NCBI GenBank assembly: GCA_963811225.1
Contig: CAWEQO010000001.1
Location: 372,001 to 436,000 of the forward strand
Length of the DNA stretch: 64,000 bases
Direction of reading: 5' to 3'
From: CAWEQO01 sp963811225
Lineage (GTDB): Bacteria; Chloroflexota; Anaerolineae; Anaerolineales; Anaerolineaceae
Below the pieces are notes generated by a model that saw only the letters and a program-made list of their open reading frames with translations, searched no databases and had not been told where the DNA came from. This document shows, piece by piece, positions 1 to 8,719 of this stretch (positions are counted from its first letter, which is position 1; each line of letters starts with the position of its first letter). The position numbers and the translations under genes were made by a program.

Positions 1-1
1 G

Positions 2-217
2 AGGCTGGTCGGTTCGGTAACCGGCGGGGCAGTGCGCGATCTGGTTGCGGGCATCAGCTCCAACCCAAGTCTGGGCTACGTGCTGGTGTTCTTCCTGCAA
101 GCGGGCATGCTGCTGCTGGCGTGGTTCATGCTGCGGCGGGTCAACGTACGCCTGTTCCGCCAACAAACCGAGCGCCTCACGCTGGTTGAACGCACTGCCT
201 TAATCAACGAGACGTAA
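2..217 (+). CDS. C-terminal end of a PucC-like (BCD family) MFS transporter, partial
   Basis: The reading frame is open from the left edge and ends in TAA, so only about 71 C-terminal residues are present. They read as a short Gly-rich turn (GSVTGGAVRDL), one hydrophobic helix (GYVLVFFLQAGMLLLAWFML) and a basic tail with LRRVNVRLFRQ. The pattern of a GGxxRD turn followed by a GYxxVF helix and an RR-V-x-x-F end resembles the last helix of PucC/BchG-associated MFS proteins. Only one helix is visible, so another polytopic membrane protein is possible. It is followed at once by a strong hairpin. Confidence 0.5.
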   Translation, partial: RLVGSVTGGAVRDLVAGISSNPSLGYVLVFFLQAGMLLLAWFMLRRVNVRLFRQQTERLTLVERTALINET

Positions 218-225
218 AAATCCGG

Positions 226-285
226 CGAAAGCCGTATTCGAGAGGGAAGAAGGCTTTCCCTCTCGAATACGGCTTTCGTGTTTTT
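226..285 (+). terminator. Strong hairpin terminator
   Basis: A perfect 23-bp stem (226-248 with 256-278) with a 7-base loop is followed by a T-rich run (GTGTTTTTAG). It lies 9 bases after the stop of the transporter fragment and before the DUF6391 promoter, as expected for an intrinsic terminator. Confidence 0.85.
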
Positions 286-299
286 AGTTTTGCACCTGA

Positions 300-308
300 T
301 GGTACAAT
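300..308 (+). promoter_or_regulatory. Extended -10 promoter of the DUF6391 gene
   Basis: TGGTACAAT matches the extended -10 form TGnTATAAT with one mismatch, 18 bases before the ATG at 327. No good -35 hexamer is visible, which is usual for extended -10 promoters. A GAGGT ribosome binding site follows at 315-319. Confidence 0.5.
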
Positions 309-326
309 AGGTTCGAGGTAAACACC

Positions 327-836
327 ATGCTTAAAAATTTATTGGATTTGAATCCGTTATCGCATATCCGGCGGAACCATGCGCTGGAGCATGCAACTTT
401 GTCGATCCTGGCGAAGAAGAACCCCAAGCTCAGCTTAGTCGGCAATTCGGACGTGCGGGGCTTCTGGGTATTCGGCGAGGTATCGACCGAGGAGCTGCAG
501 CAAGCGGTCGATGAGGCCGCCGCCCGGCTGAAACACGGCGAGCGCAACCTGGCGATCCACCCCTACTGCGGCACCAACTTCGTCACAGCCGGCGTCGTGG
601 CGGGTGGCGCGGCCTGGCTGGGGATGCTTGGCAGCAGCGACGGCCTGCGCCGCAAGCTCGACCGGCTGCCGGTAGTGGTCTCGCTGGTCACGCTGGGGCT
701 GGTGCTGGCGCAGCCGCTCGGCCCGCTGATGCAAGCCCGTGTCACCACCGACGCCGAGATCGGCGATCTGCGGGTGTACGAAATCACCGAGTTCAAGCGG
801 CATGACGTGCCGATGCACCGGGTAAAGAACGCGTAA
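327..836 (+). CDS. DUF6391 family protein
   Basis: A 169-residue protein of unknown function. Residues 10-100 carry the features I associate with DUF6391: an RRNHALEHAT motif near the N-terminus, a GFWVFGEV segment, a helix with EELQQAVDEA, and a conserved IHPYCGTN block. A moderately hydrophobic segment follows (about 90-130) and could be one or two membrane helices. The family is found mainly in Cyanobacteria and Chloroflexota and has no assigned role. The conserved His, Glu and Cys residues would suit metal binding, but that is a guess. The start has a GAGGT ribosome binding site and its own promoter. Confidence 0.8.
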   Translation: MLKNLLDLNPLSHIRRNHALEHATLSILAKKNPKLSLVGNSDVRGFWVFGEVSTEELQQAVDEAAARLKHGERNLAIHPYCGTNFVTAGVVAGGAAWLGMLGSSDGLRRKLDRLPVVVSLVTLGLVLAQPLGPLMQARVTTDAEIGDLRVYEITEFKRHDVPMHRVKNA

Positions 837-853
837 TTAAAGGCGCTTCCTCT

Positions 854-887
854 AGAAACCAGGTTTCTCCGGAGAAACCTGGTTTCT
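854..887. repeat. Loop-less 34-bp palindrome
   Basis: Two perfect 17-base arms (854-870, 871-887) meet with no spacer at TCTCCGGAGA. It sits between the DUF6391 stop and the holA ribosome binding site, so it may act as a terminator of the first gene or as a leader hairpin of the second. Confidence 0.8.
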
Positions 888-901
888 TAACGGAGACATA
901 C

Positions 902-1906
902 TTGGAATCTAATCCCATCGATAAACCCATCGTCTACATCTTCCACGGCAGCGACGAGTTCGAGATCAAGAAAGCGGTCGAGACGATGTACGCGCGCATG
1001 GGCGACCCGGGCCTGGCGGAGTTGAACACGACCCGCCTGGATGGGCGCCAGTGCAGTGAGGAAGAACTGCGCACGTCTGCCTCAGCGATCCCGTTTCTGG
1101 CTGAGCGGCGGCTTGTGATCCTGTCGCACAGCATCGCCAAGCTGGGCAACGCAGCCGTGCGCCAACGCTACGAGAAGTTCTTCGACGGGCTGCCCGAGAC
1201 GACCGCCCTGGTGCTGGTGGTGGAAGACAGCATCGAGCGGCGAGGGAAGTGGGCCTCGCTGCGGGACACACACTGGCTGCGCAAGTGGGTCCAGAAGGCC
1301 GGATCGCGGGCCCTGCTGCAGACCTTCGCCCTGCCATCGCTGAACGAGATGCCCGTGTGGATCATGAACCGGGCGCGCGAGTTGGGCGGGCAGTTCCACC
1401 CCTCCGCAGCCCAGGCGCTGGCGAACCATACCGGCAACGACACGCGCCTGGCCAGCCTGGAGATCGAGAAGCTGCTGACCTATGTGGACTTCACCCGCCG
1501 GATCGAGGCGGACGATGTGGAGCTGCTGGTGGCCGCGGGTGGGCAGTCCAACATCTTCGATATGGTCGATGCGCTTGCGACCGGCAACAAGACCACCGCG
1601 CTGAAGCAGCTGCGCGCATTGCTGGAAGAGCAGGAAATCCTGTTGGTATTCGGTATGATCGTGCGGCAGTTCCGGCTGTTGATCCAGGCGCGCGAGATCC
1701 TGGACGAGCGCGGCACGGCTGCGACCATCCAGCAGGAAATGGGGCAGGTGCGCTTCGTGGCCGATAAGCTCTACCTGCAAGCCCAACGCTTTAGCATGCA
1801 GGAGCTGGAGGGAATCTACCACCACCTGCTGGAGATCGATGAGGCCATGAAGACCAGCCAGATGCCGGGGGATTTGGCGCTGGATTTGCTCGTCGCAGCG
1901 ATGTAG
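902..1906 (+). CDS. holA: DNA polymerase III subunit delta
   Basis: A 334-residue protein of normal length for the delta subunit, the wrench of the clamp loader that opens the beta sliding clamp. The N-terminus shows the family pattern of a beta strand running into a pseudo-P-loop (IVYIFHGSDEFEIKKAVETM), then the FLAERRLVILSH strand, and the middle contains the helical region with GNDTRLASLEIEKL. The C-terminus (FGMIVRQFRLLIQAREIL and the DLALDLLVAAM end) is the collar domain. The start is a TTG preceded by GGAG at 892-895, 6 bases away; no ATG gives a better start. Convergent with galE. Confidence 0.9.
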   Translation: MESNPIDKPIVYIFHGSDEFEIKKAVETMYARMGDPGLAELNTTRLDGRQCSEEELRTSASAIPFLAERRLVILSHSIAKLGNAAVRQRYEKFFDGLPETTALVLVVEDSIERRGKWASLRDTHWLRKWVQKAGSRALLQTFALPSLNEMPVWIMNRARELGGQFHPSAAQALANHTGNDTRLASLEIEKLLTYVDFTRRIEADDVELLVAAGGQSNIFDMVDALATGNKTTALKQLRALLEEQEILLVFGMIVRQFRLLIQAREILDERGTAATIQQEMGQVRFVADKLYLQAQRFSMQELEGIYHHLLEIDEAMKTSQMPGDLALDLLVAAM

Positions 1907-1919
1907 GAAAGAAGAGAAA

Positions 1920-1970
1920 AGAGAGTAGAGAGCAGTTAGAACTTGAGGTTCTAACTGCTCTCTACTCTCT
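1920..1970. repeat. GAGAGCAG-family palindrome between convergent genes
   Basis: A perfect 23-bp inverted repeat (1920-1942 with 1948-1970, 5-base loop) with the core GAGAGTAGAGAGCAGT, preceded by a purine-rich lead-in right after the holA stop. It can serve as a two-way terminator for holA and galE. It is the cleanest copy of the family that recurs through the window. Confidence 0.9.
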
Positions 1971-1984
1971 TAATCTCTACTCGC

Positions 1985-2995
1985 TCAGTCCTTCAGCCGC
2001 TTGTCGCGGATCTCACCCCACTTGAGAGCCGTATCGATGGCGGTTTCGAGGGGAGTGGCCGATTCCCAGTGCAGCAAATCACCGGCCTTGTCGGCGCTGG
2101 CGTAGGCTCCGGCCACGTCGCCGGGACGGGCCGGCATCTCGCGCTTGTTGATCGGGCTGCCCCATACATTCTCGAAGGCGGTCAGCAGCTCTTTGACGGT
2201 GACGCCGTTGCCGGTGCCCAAATTGATGGCCAGGAAGTCGCCCGGGGGGTTGCCCGCCCGCTCGAATACCTGGTCGAACTCGACCGCGGCGGTGACGTGC
2301 GCCTTGGCCAGGTCCCAGACCCAGACGTAGTCTCGCACGCCCGTGCCGTCGCGCGTGGGCCAATCGGTGCCGGTGATCTCGAAGCACTCGTATTTGCCGA
2401 GAGCGGTGTTGACCATGCGGCCCAGAACGAGGGAGGGGTCTTTGACCTGCAGGCCGGTGCGCAGCTGCGGGTCGGCGCCGATCGGGTTGAAGTAGCGCAG
2501 GGCAATCGAGCGCATGTCGTAGGCGGCGCTGAAATCCTTAAGCACCATCTCCATCACGTACTTGGTGCGCGCATACGGGCTCTTGGGGTTGAGCGGAGCG
2601 TCCTCGGTGACCAGGAAGCCCTCAACGGTATCGTAGACCGAGGCGGACGAGCTGAACAACACGCGCTTGCAGCCGTGGCGCAGCAGCTGATGGAACAGCT
2701 CGACAGACTTGCCCACGTTTTCGCGGTAGTACTCGTAAGGCTGGGCGGTGGACTCAGGGACGATAATCCGGGCGGCGCAGTGAATGGTGGCGTAGATGTC
2801 GGGATGCTCGCTGAAGATCGTATCGAGCAGACCCTCGTCGGCAATGTCGCCCTCATAGAAGATGCGGTCGCGGGTGAATTCCTCGCGGCCGGCGTACAGC
2901 GAATCCAGGATGATCGGCGTATGGCCGGCGTCGATCATGGCAGAGGCGATGGTGCTGCCGATGTAGCCGGCTCCGCCGGTGATCAAGAATTTCAT
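1985..2995 (-). CDS. galE: UDP-glucose 4-epimerase
   Basis: A 336-residue short-chain dehydrogenase of GalE length. The NAD-binding Rossmann motif GGAGYIGS is at residues 7-14, the catalytic Tyr and Lys lie in YARTK, the Ser in SSSASVY, and the late segment GTDWPTRDGTGVRDYVWV is typical of GalE. It interconverts UDP-glucose and UDP-galactose in the cytoplasm and would feed nucleotide sugars to the glycosyltransferases encoded just upstream on the same strand. The ribosome binding site AGGAGGG precedes the ATG. The stop lies 14 bases from the convergent palindrome. Confidence 0.92.
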   Translation of the reverse strand: MKFLITGGAGYIGSTIASAMIDAGHTPIILDSLYAGREEFTRDRIFYEGDIADEGLLDTIFSEHPDIYATIHCAARIIVPESTAQPYEYYRENVGKSVELFHQLLRHGCKRVLFSSSASVYDTVEGFLVTEDAPLNPKSPYARTKYVMEMVLKDFSAAYDMRSIALRYFNPIGADPQLRTGLQVKDPSLVLGRMVNTALGKYECFEITGTDWPTRDGTGVRDYVWVWDLAKAHVTAAVEFDQVFERAGNPPGDFLAINLGTGNGVTVKELLTAFENVWGSPINKREMPARPGDVAGAYASADKAGDLLHWESATPLETAIDTALKWGEIRDKRLKD

Positions 2996-3063
2996 AAAAC
3001 CCTCCTATAGATATCAGAATAATGCAAGCACCCGCTAATTATAAGCGGATTTACACCGCTCTC

Positions 3064-3148
3064 GTAGCACCACAAATCCCTTTGTAGTGTTCCCAGTTGA
3101 GCAGGTTACCGGGCCAAGGACACACCACAAAGGGATTTGTGGTGCTAC
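3064..3148. repeat. 22-bp inverted repeat overlapping a stop codon
   Basis: Perfect 22-base arms (3064-3085 and 3127-3148) flank a 41-base centre. The stop codon of the GT-C protein (3145-3147 on the minus strand) is inside the right arm, so the element supplies the end of that reading frame. It may form the terminator between this gene and galE. Confidence 0.8.
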
Positions 3149-5265
3149 GGGCAGCCAAGGTTCTCGCGAACCGCTTGAACGGCCTTGTTCTTACCGTCAC
3201 CGGTAGGCGCTTGCACGTCGATGCGCTGCCAGAGGCGGCACAGGACGGGCTGCATGAGCGGGGTGATACTGCTCGCCTCGGCTGTTAGCTCTTGGGCGCG
3301 CGACCAGTTGGCGGTGTGGGCGTAGCCCTCGATGAAGGGCACGCGCTCCATGGGGTCGTTCGGGTAATCGCTCAGGGCGAAGGCCTCGTCGCCGAGAGCG
3401 GCCACACGCTGCCAGTCGCCCTGCTGAGCAGCCAGCGAAGCCTGCTCGAAAGCATAGCACCAGCTGCGGGCGGGCTCAGCGCCGAAGATCCGGGCAGGCG
3501 GAGCGGCCGGGTCTTGCGGGTCCGGCAGGATCCACTGCCCGTCAGTCAGCGAGGCGGACGAGCGCATCAACTCGGGCAGCATCGCGTTGAGCGGGTCGAG
3601 GTCCGGGTCGAGGATGCGCAGGCAGCCGGGCGGCGAGAAGCTGAAGGCCACCACCTGAGAGGTGCTGCCGTGGAAGCCGGCCGCCAGGTAGTTCTGGTCG
3701 ATGGAGGAGCCGGACTGGAGAGTCTTCAGGCCGCGCTCCAGGCGCACGCTGGGATAGTAGAGCATCAAGGACATGTCCTCAGAGCGGTTGCCGGGGGCGA
3801 AGATCAGGTTGAGCGGCGCGGTGAGCGAGTTGTCACTGACGTGCTGTGAGGGCAGGTCGTTGGCGAGCAGGGTGGTGCCGGGGGCGATGCCGGGCATGCG
3901 CCAGGACATCTGCCAAAAGAGGGTCTTCTGGAGGTTCCAGTCGCGGCGGTAGTCGCTGGCGACCTGGAACTGATACCCGGCAGCGAAAGCGACTACCAGC
4001 GAGAGCAGCCCGAGCTTCATCCAGGTCTTGAGCGGCACGGCCTCCAGCAGCACCGCCAGCAGCAGGCTGGAACCGAGCATGAAGGGCACCGTGAAGCGGC
4101 TGCTGGGATAGACCAGCCCGACCTGCAGCCCGGTCAGCCAGAAGGGACCGCCCGCCAGCGCCAGCGCGGCCAGCGCCAGCAGCGCGGCGCGCCCTAAGCC
4201 TCCCCGGCGGCCGTCATCCTCAGAGCGCATGCGCAGCAGGTAGACAAAGGCCAGCAGGAAGGCAGCCACAGTCACCGCCATATAGAGCAGCGTGGTCAGC
4301 TTGCCGAGCGAGGCCACGTCCGGCAGGCGGAAGGCATGCAGCCAGGCGGCGGCAGTGACGCGGTACAGGTCGGTCAGGACGGCGCCGGCCAGCCCGAGCA
4401 GCGCAGCGAATGGCTGTGTGCGCAGGGATTGTAGAAACTTGGGATCGTAGTTCTGGGTCTGATAGCGGAAGAAGAAGGCGCGCCAGACGGTCATGCCCAG
4501 GAAGAGAGCCAGGTAGGGAAGCCACTGCACGATGAGCATGGACCCAAAAGGTTTCTTTGGAAGACCCGGGCGGCGGGGGTCGGAGGCGCTTTCCAAGTCG
4601 TCATTCTTGACCGCGCCAAAACCTTTCGGGGCTTCTTCCTGTAAAGGCGTAGGCGCCATCCAGGCCAGCCAGATCACAACCGGCCGCAGCAGCTCGAGCA
4701 GGAAGAAGTACTCCATGGTAATCAGGTTGACGAACGCCAGCGCCAGAGCCAGGAGGGTGTAGAGCAGGCGGCGGCGGGGGCGGCGCAAGGCCAGGACGGT
4801 GAAGCTGAGAGAGAGCAGGAAGGCGCTCAGGATGATCCAGAAGTGGCCGTAGGTGATGGCGATGGGCTGCTGGTCGAAGCCGGGGTAGACCACGAACAAC
4901 ACGGCAGTCCAGGCGGCCAGGCGGGCCCGGCTGGGGAAGAGCAGGCGCAGGAACCACCACAGGCTGAGGGCGCTGACCCAGCGAAAAACGAGGCCGAAGA
5001 CCTGCCACTGCCAGGGGGCGCTGCCGAGGATGGAGGTGGTGAAGCGGTAGAGAATGCCCCAGTAGGGCCGGTTGGTGGCGAAGTAGCGGGCCAACCCGGC
5101 GGGACCGAGCTTTTCGGAGATCCAGGTGAAGGCCCAGTCATCCCAATAGAAACCCAGCCAGGGCAGCAGGACGCCGTAGGTCAGTACGGCCAGCCCGAGC
5201 AGCGCCAGGGGGAAGGTCCAGATCGGGAAGCGGACAGCCATCAAGCGGTCGAAGCGCTTACGCAT
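3145..5265 (-). CDS. GT-C-type polytopic membrane glycosyltransferase-like protein
   Basis: A 706-residue membrane protein with roughly ten or more hydrophobic helices in residues 10-460, then a long outward-facing C-terminal region. Near the first extracytoplasmic loop it has an FYWDDW motif (about residue 39), the position where GT-C glycosyltransferases carry their catalytic acidic pair. The C-terminal part (about 590-690) looks helical and TPR-like (SLAAQQGDWQRVAALGDEAF). Together with the GtrB-like GT2 gene, whose end it overlaps by 8 bases, it most likely transfers a sugar from a polyprenyl-phosphate donor to an envelope acceptor. The family assignment is by topology and motif only; the acceptor is unknown. 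Confidence 0.7.
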   Translation of the reverse strand: MRKRFDRLMAVRFPIWTFPLALLGLAVLTYGVLLPWLGFYWDDWAFTWISEKLGPAGLARYFATNRPYWGILYRFTTSILGSAPWQWQVFGLVFRWVSALSLWWFLRLLFPSRARLAAWTAVLFVVYPGFDQQPIAITYGHFWIILSAFLLSLSFTVLALRRPRRRLLYTLLALALAFVNLITMEYFFLLELLRPVVIWLAWMAPTPLQEEAPKGFGAVKNDDLESASDPRRPGLPKKPFGSMLIVQWLPYLALFLGMTVWRAFFFRYQTQNYDPKFLQSLRTQPFAALLGLAGAVLTDLYRVTAAAWLHAFRLPDVASLGKLTTLLYMAVTVAAFLLAFVYLLRMRSEDDGRRGGLGRAALLALAALALAGGPFWLTGLQVGLVYPSSRFTVPFMLGSSLLLAVLLEAVPLKTWMKLGLLSLVVAFAAGYQFQVASDYRRDWNLQKTLFWQMSWRMPGIAPGTTLLANDLPSQHVSDNSLTAPLNLIFAPGNRSEDMSLMLYYPSVRLERGLKTLQSGSSIDQNYLAAGFHGSTSQVVAFSFSPPGCLRILDPDLDPLNAMLPELMRSSASLTDGQWILPDPQDPAAPPARIFGAEPARSWCYAFEQASLAAQQGDWQRVAALGDEAFALSDYPNDPMERVPFIEGYAHTANWSRAQELTAEASSITPLMQPVLCRLWQRIDVQAPTGDGKNKAVQAVRENLGCP

Positions 5266-6268
5266 CCCCGTGCTCCTCGGGGTGGGGTCCGGCTGGCTGC
5301 TCTGCGGCGATCTCCTTGCGGACCAGGTAGATCGGGCGGCGCTTGACCTCCTGGAAAATGTAGCCGATGTAAATGCCGGTAAAGCCGAGCAGGATCATGA
5401 GCGTGCCGCCGACGGTCAGCAGGACGAACATGAGCGAAGACCAGCCGGGGGCCAGGTGGCTGGTGTTGCCGGTGATCCAGAAGCTGAGCACGTAGACGGC
5501 CTCGGCCAGGGCCAGCACCAGGAACAGCACGCCGACGGAGATGCCGATCCACAGCGGCACGAGCGAGAAGGAGAAGACGGCGTCGGTAGCCAGGCGCAGC
5601 ATCTTGCGCAGCGAGTACTTGGAGCGCCCGCCCAGACGTTGAGGCTGCTCGAAGGGCAGGATGACCGAGCGGAAGCCCATCCAGGCCACCATGCCGCGCA
5701 GGAAGCGGTGGTATTCGGGCATTTGGCGCAAAGACTCGACCACTGCCCGCGACAGCAGGCGGAAATCGGCGCCGCCGGGCAGGATGTTGGTGTCGCCGAT
5801 GCGGTTGATCAGGCGGTAGAACAGGCCGGAGGTGCGGCGCTTAAAGCGCGGCAGGCCGTCCTGCTCCAGGCGCTGGGTCAGCACCAGATCGCAGCCGGAC
5901 TGGGCCAGGCGCAGCATGTCGGGGATCAGGGCGGCCGGGTGCTGGCCGTCGCCATCCATGGTGATCGTGAAATCGGCGTCGGCGCGGTCGAGCCCGGCGG
6001 TCAACGCGGACTGGTGACCGAAGTTGCGCGAGAGCTGGACGGCGCACACGCGGGGATCGGCAGCGGCAAGACCGGTGAGCACATCCGCGGTGCAGTCGCT
6101 GGAGCCGTCGTCGACGTACAGGATGCGGAAATCGTAGGGCAGGGAATCGATCACCTGGAGGAGCTGCCGGTGGAAGTCGGGCAGGCATTCCTCCTCGTTG
6201 TAGATGGGCACGACGATGTCGACCCGCTGACTGGTCGCTGGGGTTGGTTGGGCCAAATTCCCTCGCAT
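5258..6268 (-). CDS. GT2 polyprenyl-phosphate glycosyltransferase (GtrB/DPM1-like)
   Basis: A 336-residue family 2 glycosyltransferase. The N-terminal domain has VDIVVPIYNEEECL (about 17-30), YVDDGSSDCT, and the DGDGQHP form of the metal-binding DxD motif; the middle has GGADFRLLSR, typical of enzymes acting on polyprenyl phosphate. Two hydrophobic helices at about 235-260 and 275-300 anchor it in the membrane. It is expected to load a hexose from a nucleotide sugar onto undecaprenyl phosphate for the overlapping downstream GT-C protein (8-base overlap, translational coupling). GalE downstream could supply the donor. Confidence 0.85.
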   Translation of the reverse strand: MRGNLAQPTPATSQRVDIVVPIYNEEECLPDFHRQLLQVIDSLPYDFRILYVDDGSSDCTADVLTGLAAADPRVCAVQLSRNFGHQSALTAGLDRADADFTITMDGDGQHPAALIPDMLRLAQSGCDLVLTQRLEQDGLPRFKRRTSGLFYRLINRIGDTNILPGGADFRLLSRAVVESLRQMPEYHRFLRGMVAWMGFRSVILPFEQPQRLGGRSKYSLRKMLRLATDAVFSFSLVPLWIGISVGVLFLVLALAEAVYVLSFWITGNTSHLAPGWSSLMFVLLTVGGTLMILLGFTGIYIGYIFQEVKRRPIYLVRKEIAAEQPAGPHPEEHGDA

Positions 6269-6501
6269 ATGCTGAGGTTGGGCGGTTTGAGACGCCGGGG
6301 TTATTATAACGGATTAAGTTAAGAGAGTAGAGAGCCGAAAAGCAGTCAAGGCGGGAGCAAGATGTAGGATGTTAAAGAGCCGGGGAGGAGTATTCGTTAT
6401 TGGAAAAAAACGAAAAGGAACGAATCCCTTTAACCAACCGGGAGCCTGTTGGAGGGCAGGTTCCCGGTAGAACTTATATTAAATTGGACAACGGTTTGCC
6501 A

Positions 6502-8478
6502 TCATTGGGGAATGCCATACAGTTGCACCCGCCCATCGGCGAAACCGACGGCAAGCAGCGTGTCGTCGGCGGAGAGGCTGATATCAATGCCAGCAATTGT
6601 ATTGCTGATAATGGGAACAGAGAAAGATTTGACGATTGTCTTTTTTGACGGATCCCAGAAGTTGATTTGGTAATCTTCCCTTCCACCAGCTGAAACAAGC
6701 AGCGAGCCATCGGAATTAATATCGATGCACCCTGCGTTAATCAACCAGGACGAAGACGGGAATGGTGAAATCTTGCCGTCCTCGACCGGCCATATTTTTA
6801 AGATCCCGTCGTACCCAACCGCGCTTAACGAAAAACCGGCATCGTCCGCTTTCATTTCTGCCACGAACCGGATTTTAGACTGGAATGAGGTCCAGGCAGG
6901 CTGTCCACTGGTCAGGTCCCAGAAACGAATGGCGACCGTTCCGGCCGCGGCAAGAATATTCCCATTCTCCAGAAAAAGAAGCTTCTGTGTACAGCCTAGT
7001 TGTTGGTCAGGCGCTTCGGGACTTTGCGTGTCTCTTATGGTCTCTAACAATTGACCTGTCTGCGCGTCCCACTCCTTGATCCCATCTTTATATTCCCCGC
7101 CCTCGACTGCTTCTCCCGCGCCTGTGATCACCGATTTTCCATCTGGGGTGAACGCAATCGCATGAACCTGGCCCGCTTCGACTTCATACAAAGTATCCTT
7201 CGTATCGAGGTCAATCATACGCAAACTATTGTAGTCACCTATTGCGAGTAAAGATCCATCCGGGCTAAAGGCAACTGCTCCGCTATATTCCCGGCAGGCG
7301 TTTACGCTGCTAGCACCTTCAAAATTTTCCCCATGCCATAAACTTACTTGCTCCTTTTTATATGTATCATGCAGGATAAAATCTCCCTTTCGATTGGCAA
7401 CCGCCATCCAGTGACCATCAGGGCTTAGCTCTACTTTTCCAATCTCACCATATGTAGCCGAGCCTAATTCAAGGGTTTTGTTACCATCTTGCAGGTCGAT
7501 GATACCCACTCCGGATTGGGTCGCATAAGCGAGGAGTAAGCCGTCAGGACTAAAAGACAACGACTGAACGAACATTCCTAGTGATACCGAATTGATTATA
7601 TTTCCCGTCTCGATATCTAAAAGATGTACACTTCCCGATTTATATCCAAGCGCTACAGTTTCACCATCCGGTGAAAAACCCGCCGCTGTTCCCCACCTGT
7701 TTTCGAGTTTCATTGTATTCCATAACGACTGATACTTACCTTGCTCGTCAAACTTCAGCAGCTCGAAGCTATTTTGGCCTCCAATTGCAGCGAATTGGGC
7801 GCTTGGACTAATGGCTAATGTAATGGCCCCGCGCACATAGGATGAACTTGGGAACTTAGCGCGCACTTCGGGCAAGCAGAATAATCGCGACAGCCACCAA
7901 TCATAAGTGGCGATCTTCTGATCTTCGGGGCACAACGCTTCTACTGGTACGTCTGCCAATTCCTCTCCGCTTACGGCATCTACAACCACTTGGGATAATT
8001 TCCCGGTAGCTGGTAATTTCATCATGGTTAGGATTTTCGATCCATCCAGGCTGTATCGGAGCGCAGTCGGAATGCCTTTGACCTTGAAAGAATTCAACTT
8101 TGTCAGCGATGAAGGATCGTACAGATCGATGCCGCTGTCCCCCGCGATCGCCAGGATCTTTCCATCCGGCGACCAGGCAACATCGTTCCCAGACGGCGCG
8201 CCGACCTGCATCACCATTTGCAGGCTGTCAATGTTTTCGAGCGTAATAGGCGTGCGCGGGACCGGCGTCGCGGTCGGTGTTGCGGTTGGAATTAAAGTCG
8301 CAGTTGGGTTCGGGGTTTCCGTCGGAGGAATTGTGGATGTGGGAGAAATGGTAGCCGCCGGAACCGGTGTTAGCGTTTCGGTTGGGATTGTGAAGGCGGC
8401 CGGTGTAGGGCTAACCGCGTTGGGAGCGCAAGCCGAGAGAAGCAAAAGTAAGAGGAGTATGGCTGCAGTGTTTCTCAT
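6502..8478 (-). CDS. WD40-repeat beta-propeller lipoprotein
   Basis: A 658-residue secreted lipoprotein. The chosen ATG at 8478 has GAGAGG 6 bases upstream; a TTG 21 bases earlier is less likely. A Leu-rich signal peptide ends in the lipobox LLSAC (Cys17), followed by a Thr/Pro linker to about residue 75. The rest contains at least eight WD40-like strands with the pattern AxFSPDGxxLAxGxxxG (for example VAWSPDGKILAIAG and AVAFSPDGSLLAIG), enough for one or two propellers. It probably binds proteins or polymers outside the membrane. Base composition is clearly more AT-rich than the flanking genes, and codon use differs (many ATT, AAA and TTT), which suggests recent transfer. No enzyme motif is seen. 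Confidence 0.8.
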   Translation of the reverse strand: MRNTAAILLLLLLLSACAPNAVSPTPAAFTIPTETLTPVPAATISPTSTIPPTETPNPTATLIPTATPTATPVPRTPITLENIDSLQMVMQVGAPSGNDVAWSPDGKILAIAGDSGIDLYDPSSLTKLNSFKVKGIPTALRYSLDGSKILTMMKLPATGKLSQVVVDAVSGEELADVPVEALCPEDQKIATYDWWLSRLFCLPEVRAKFPSSSYVRGAITLAISPSAQFAAIGGQNSFELLKFDEQGKYQSLWNTMKLENRWGTAAGFSPDGETVALGYKSGSVHLLDIETGNIINSVSLGMFVQSLSFSPDGLLLAYATQSGVGIIDLQDGNKTLELGSATYGEIGKVELSPDGHWMAVANRKGDFILHDTYKKEQVSLWHGENFEGASSVNACREYSGAVAFSPDGSLLAIGDYNSLRMIDLDTKDTLYEVEAGQVHAIAFTPDGKSVITGAGEAVEGGEYKDGIKEWDAQTGQLLETIRDTQSPEAPDQQLGCTQKLLFLENGNILAAAGTVAIRFWDLTSGQPAWTSFQSKIRFVAEMKADDAGFSLSAVGYDGILKIWPVEDGKISPFPSSSWLINAGCIDINSDGSLLVSAGGREDYQINFWDPSKKTIVKSFSVPIISNTIAGIDISLSADDTLLAVGFADGRVQLYGIPQ

Positions 8479-8540
8479 GAGAACCTCTCTGTGATGCAAG
8501 TTTGTAAATTGATATGATCGTGTAGTTTATATTCCAATCG

Positions 8541-8600
8541 TAATTGTTTAGGCGTTGAAGGTGTGCTGCGCGCAGCACACCTTCAACGCCTAAACAATTA
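8541..8600. repeat. Loop-less perfect 60-bp palindrome
   Basis: Perfect 30-base arms (8541-8570, 8571-8600) meet without a spacer at GCTGCGCGCAGC. It lies between the divergent WD40 lipoprotein and GNAT genes, so it is upstream of both and cannot simply be a terminator of either. Confidence 0.9.
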
Positions 8601-8655
8601 CCTCCAATCATTATAAAGGAATTGCAATAGAAGTAAAAGCAGCAACTTGTTCAAA

Positions 8656-8682
8656 CGCCACCCAATCCCGTAATGGGTGGCG
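8656..8682. repeat. Short CGCCACCCA hairpin
   Basis: A 9-bp stem (8656-8664 with 8674-8682) in the leader of the GNAT gene. Its CCACCCA core resembles the hairpins at 9245 and 11812. Confidence 0.6.
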
Positions 8683-8719
8683 TCGGGTAAAATAAAGTAT
8701 TCCTTGATTGGAGGCGAAA

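Noticed and set aside
2069..3010. 313-codon plus-strand open frame over galE
   Set aside because: Shadow of galE.
6400..6673. Short plus-strand open frames before the WD40 stop
   Set aside because: They overlap the 3' end of the WD40 gene in antisense and have no recognisable product.
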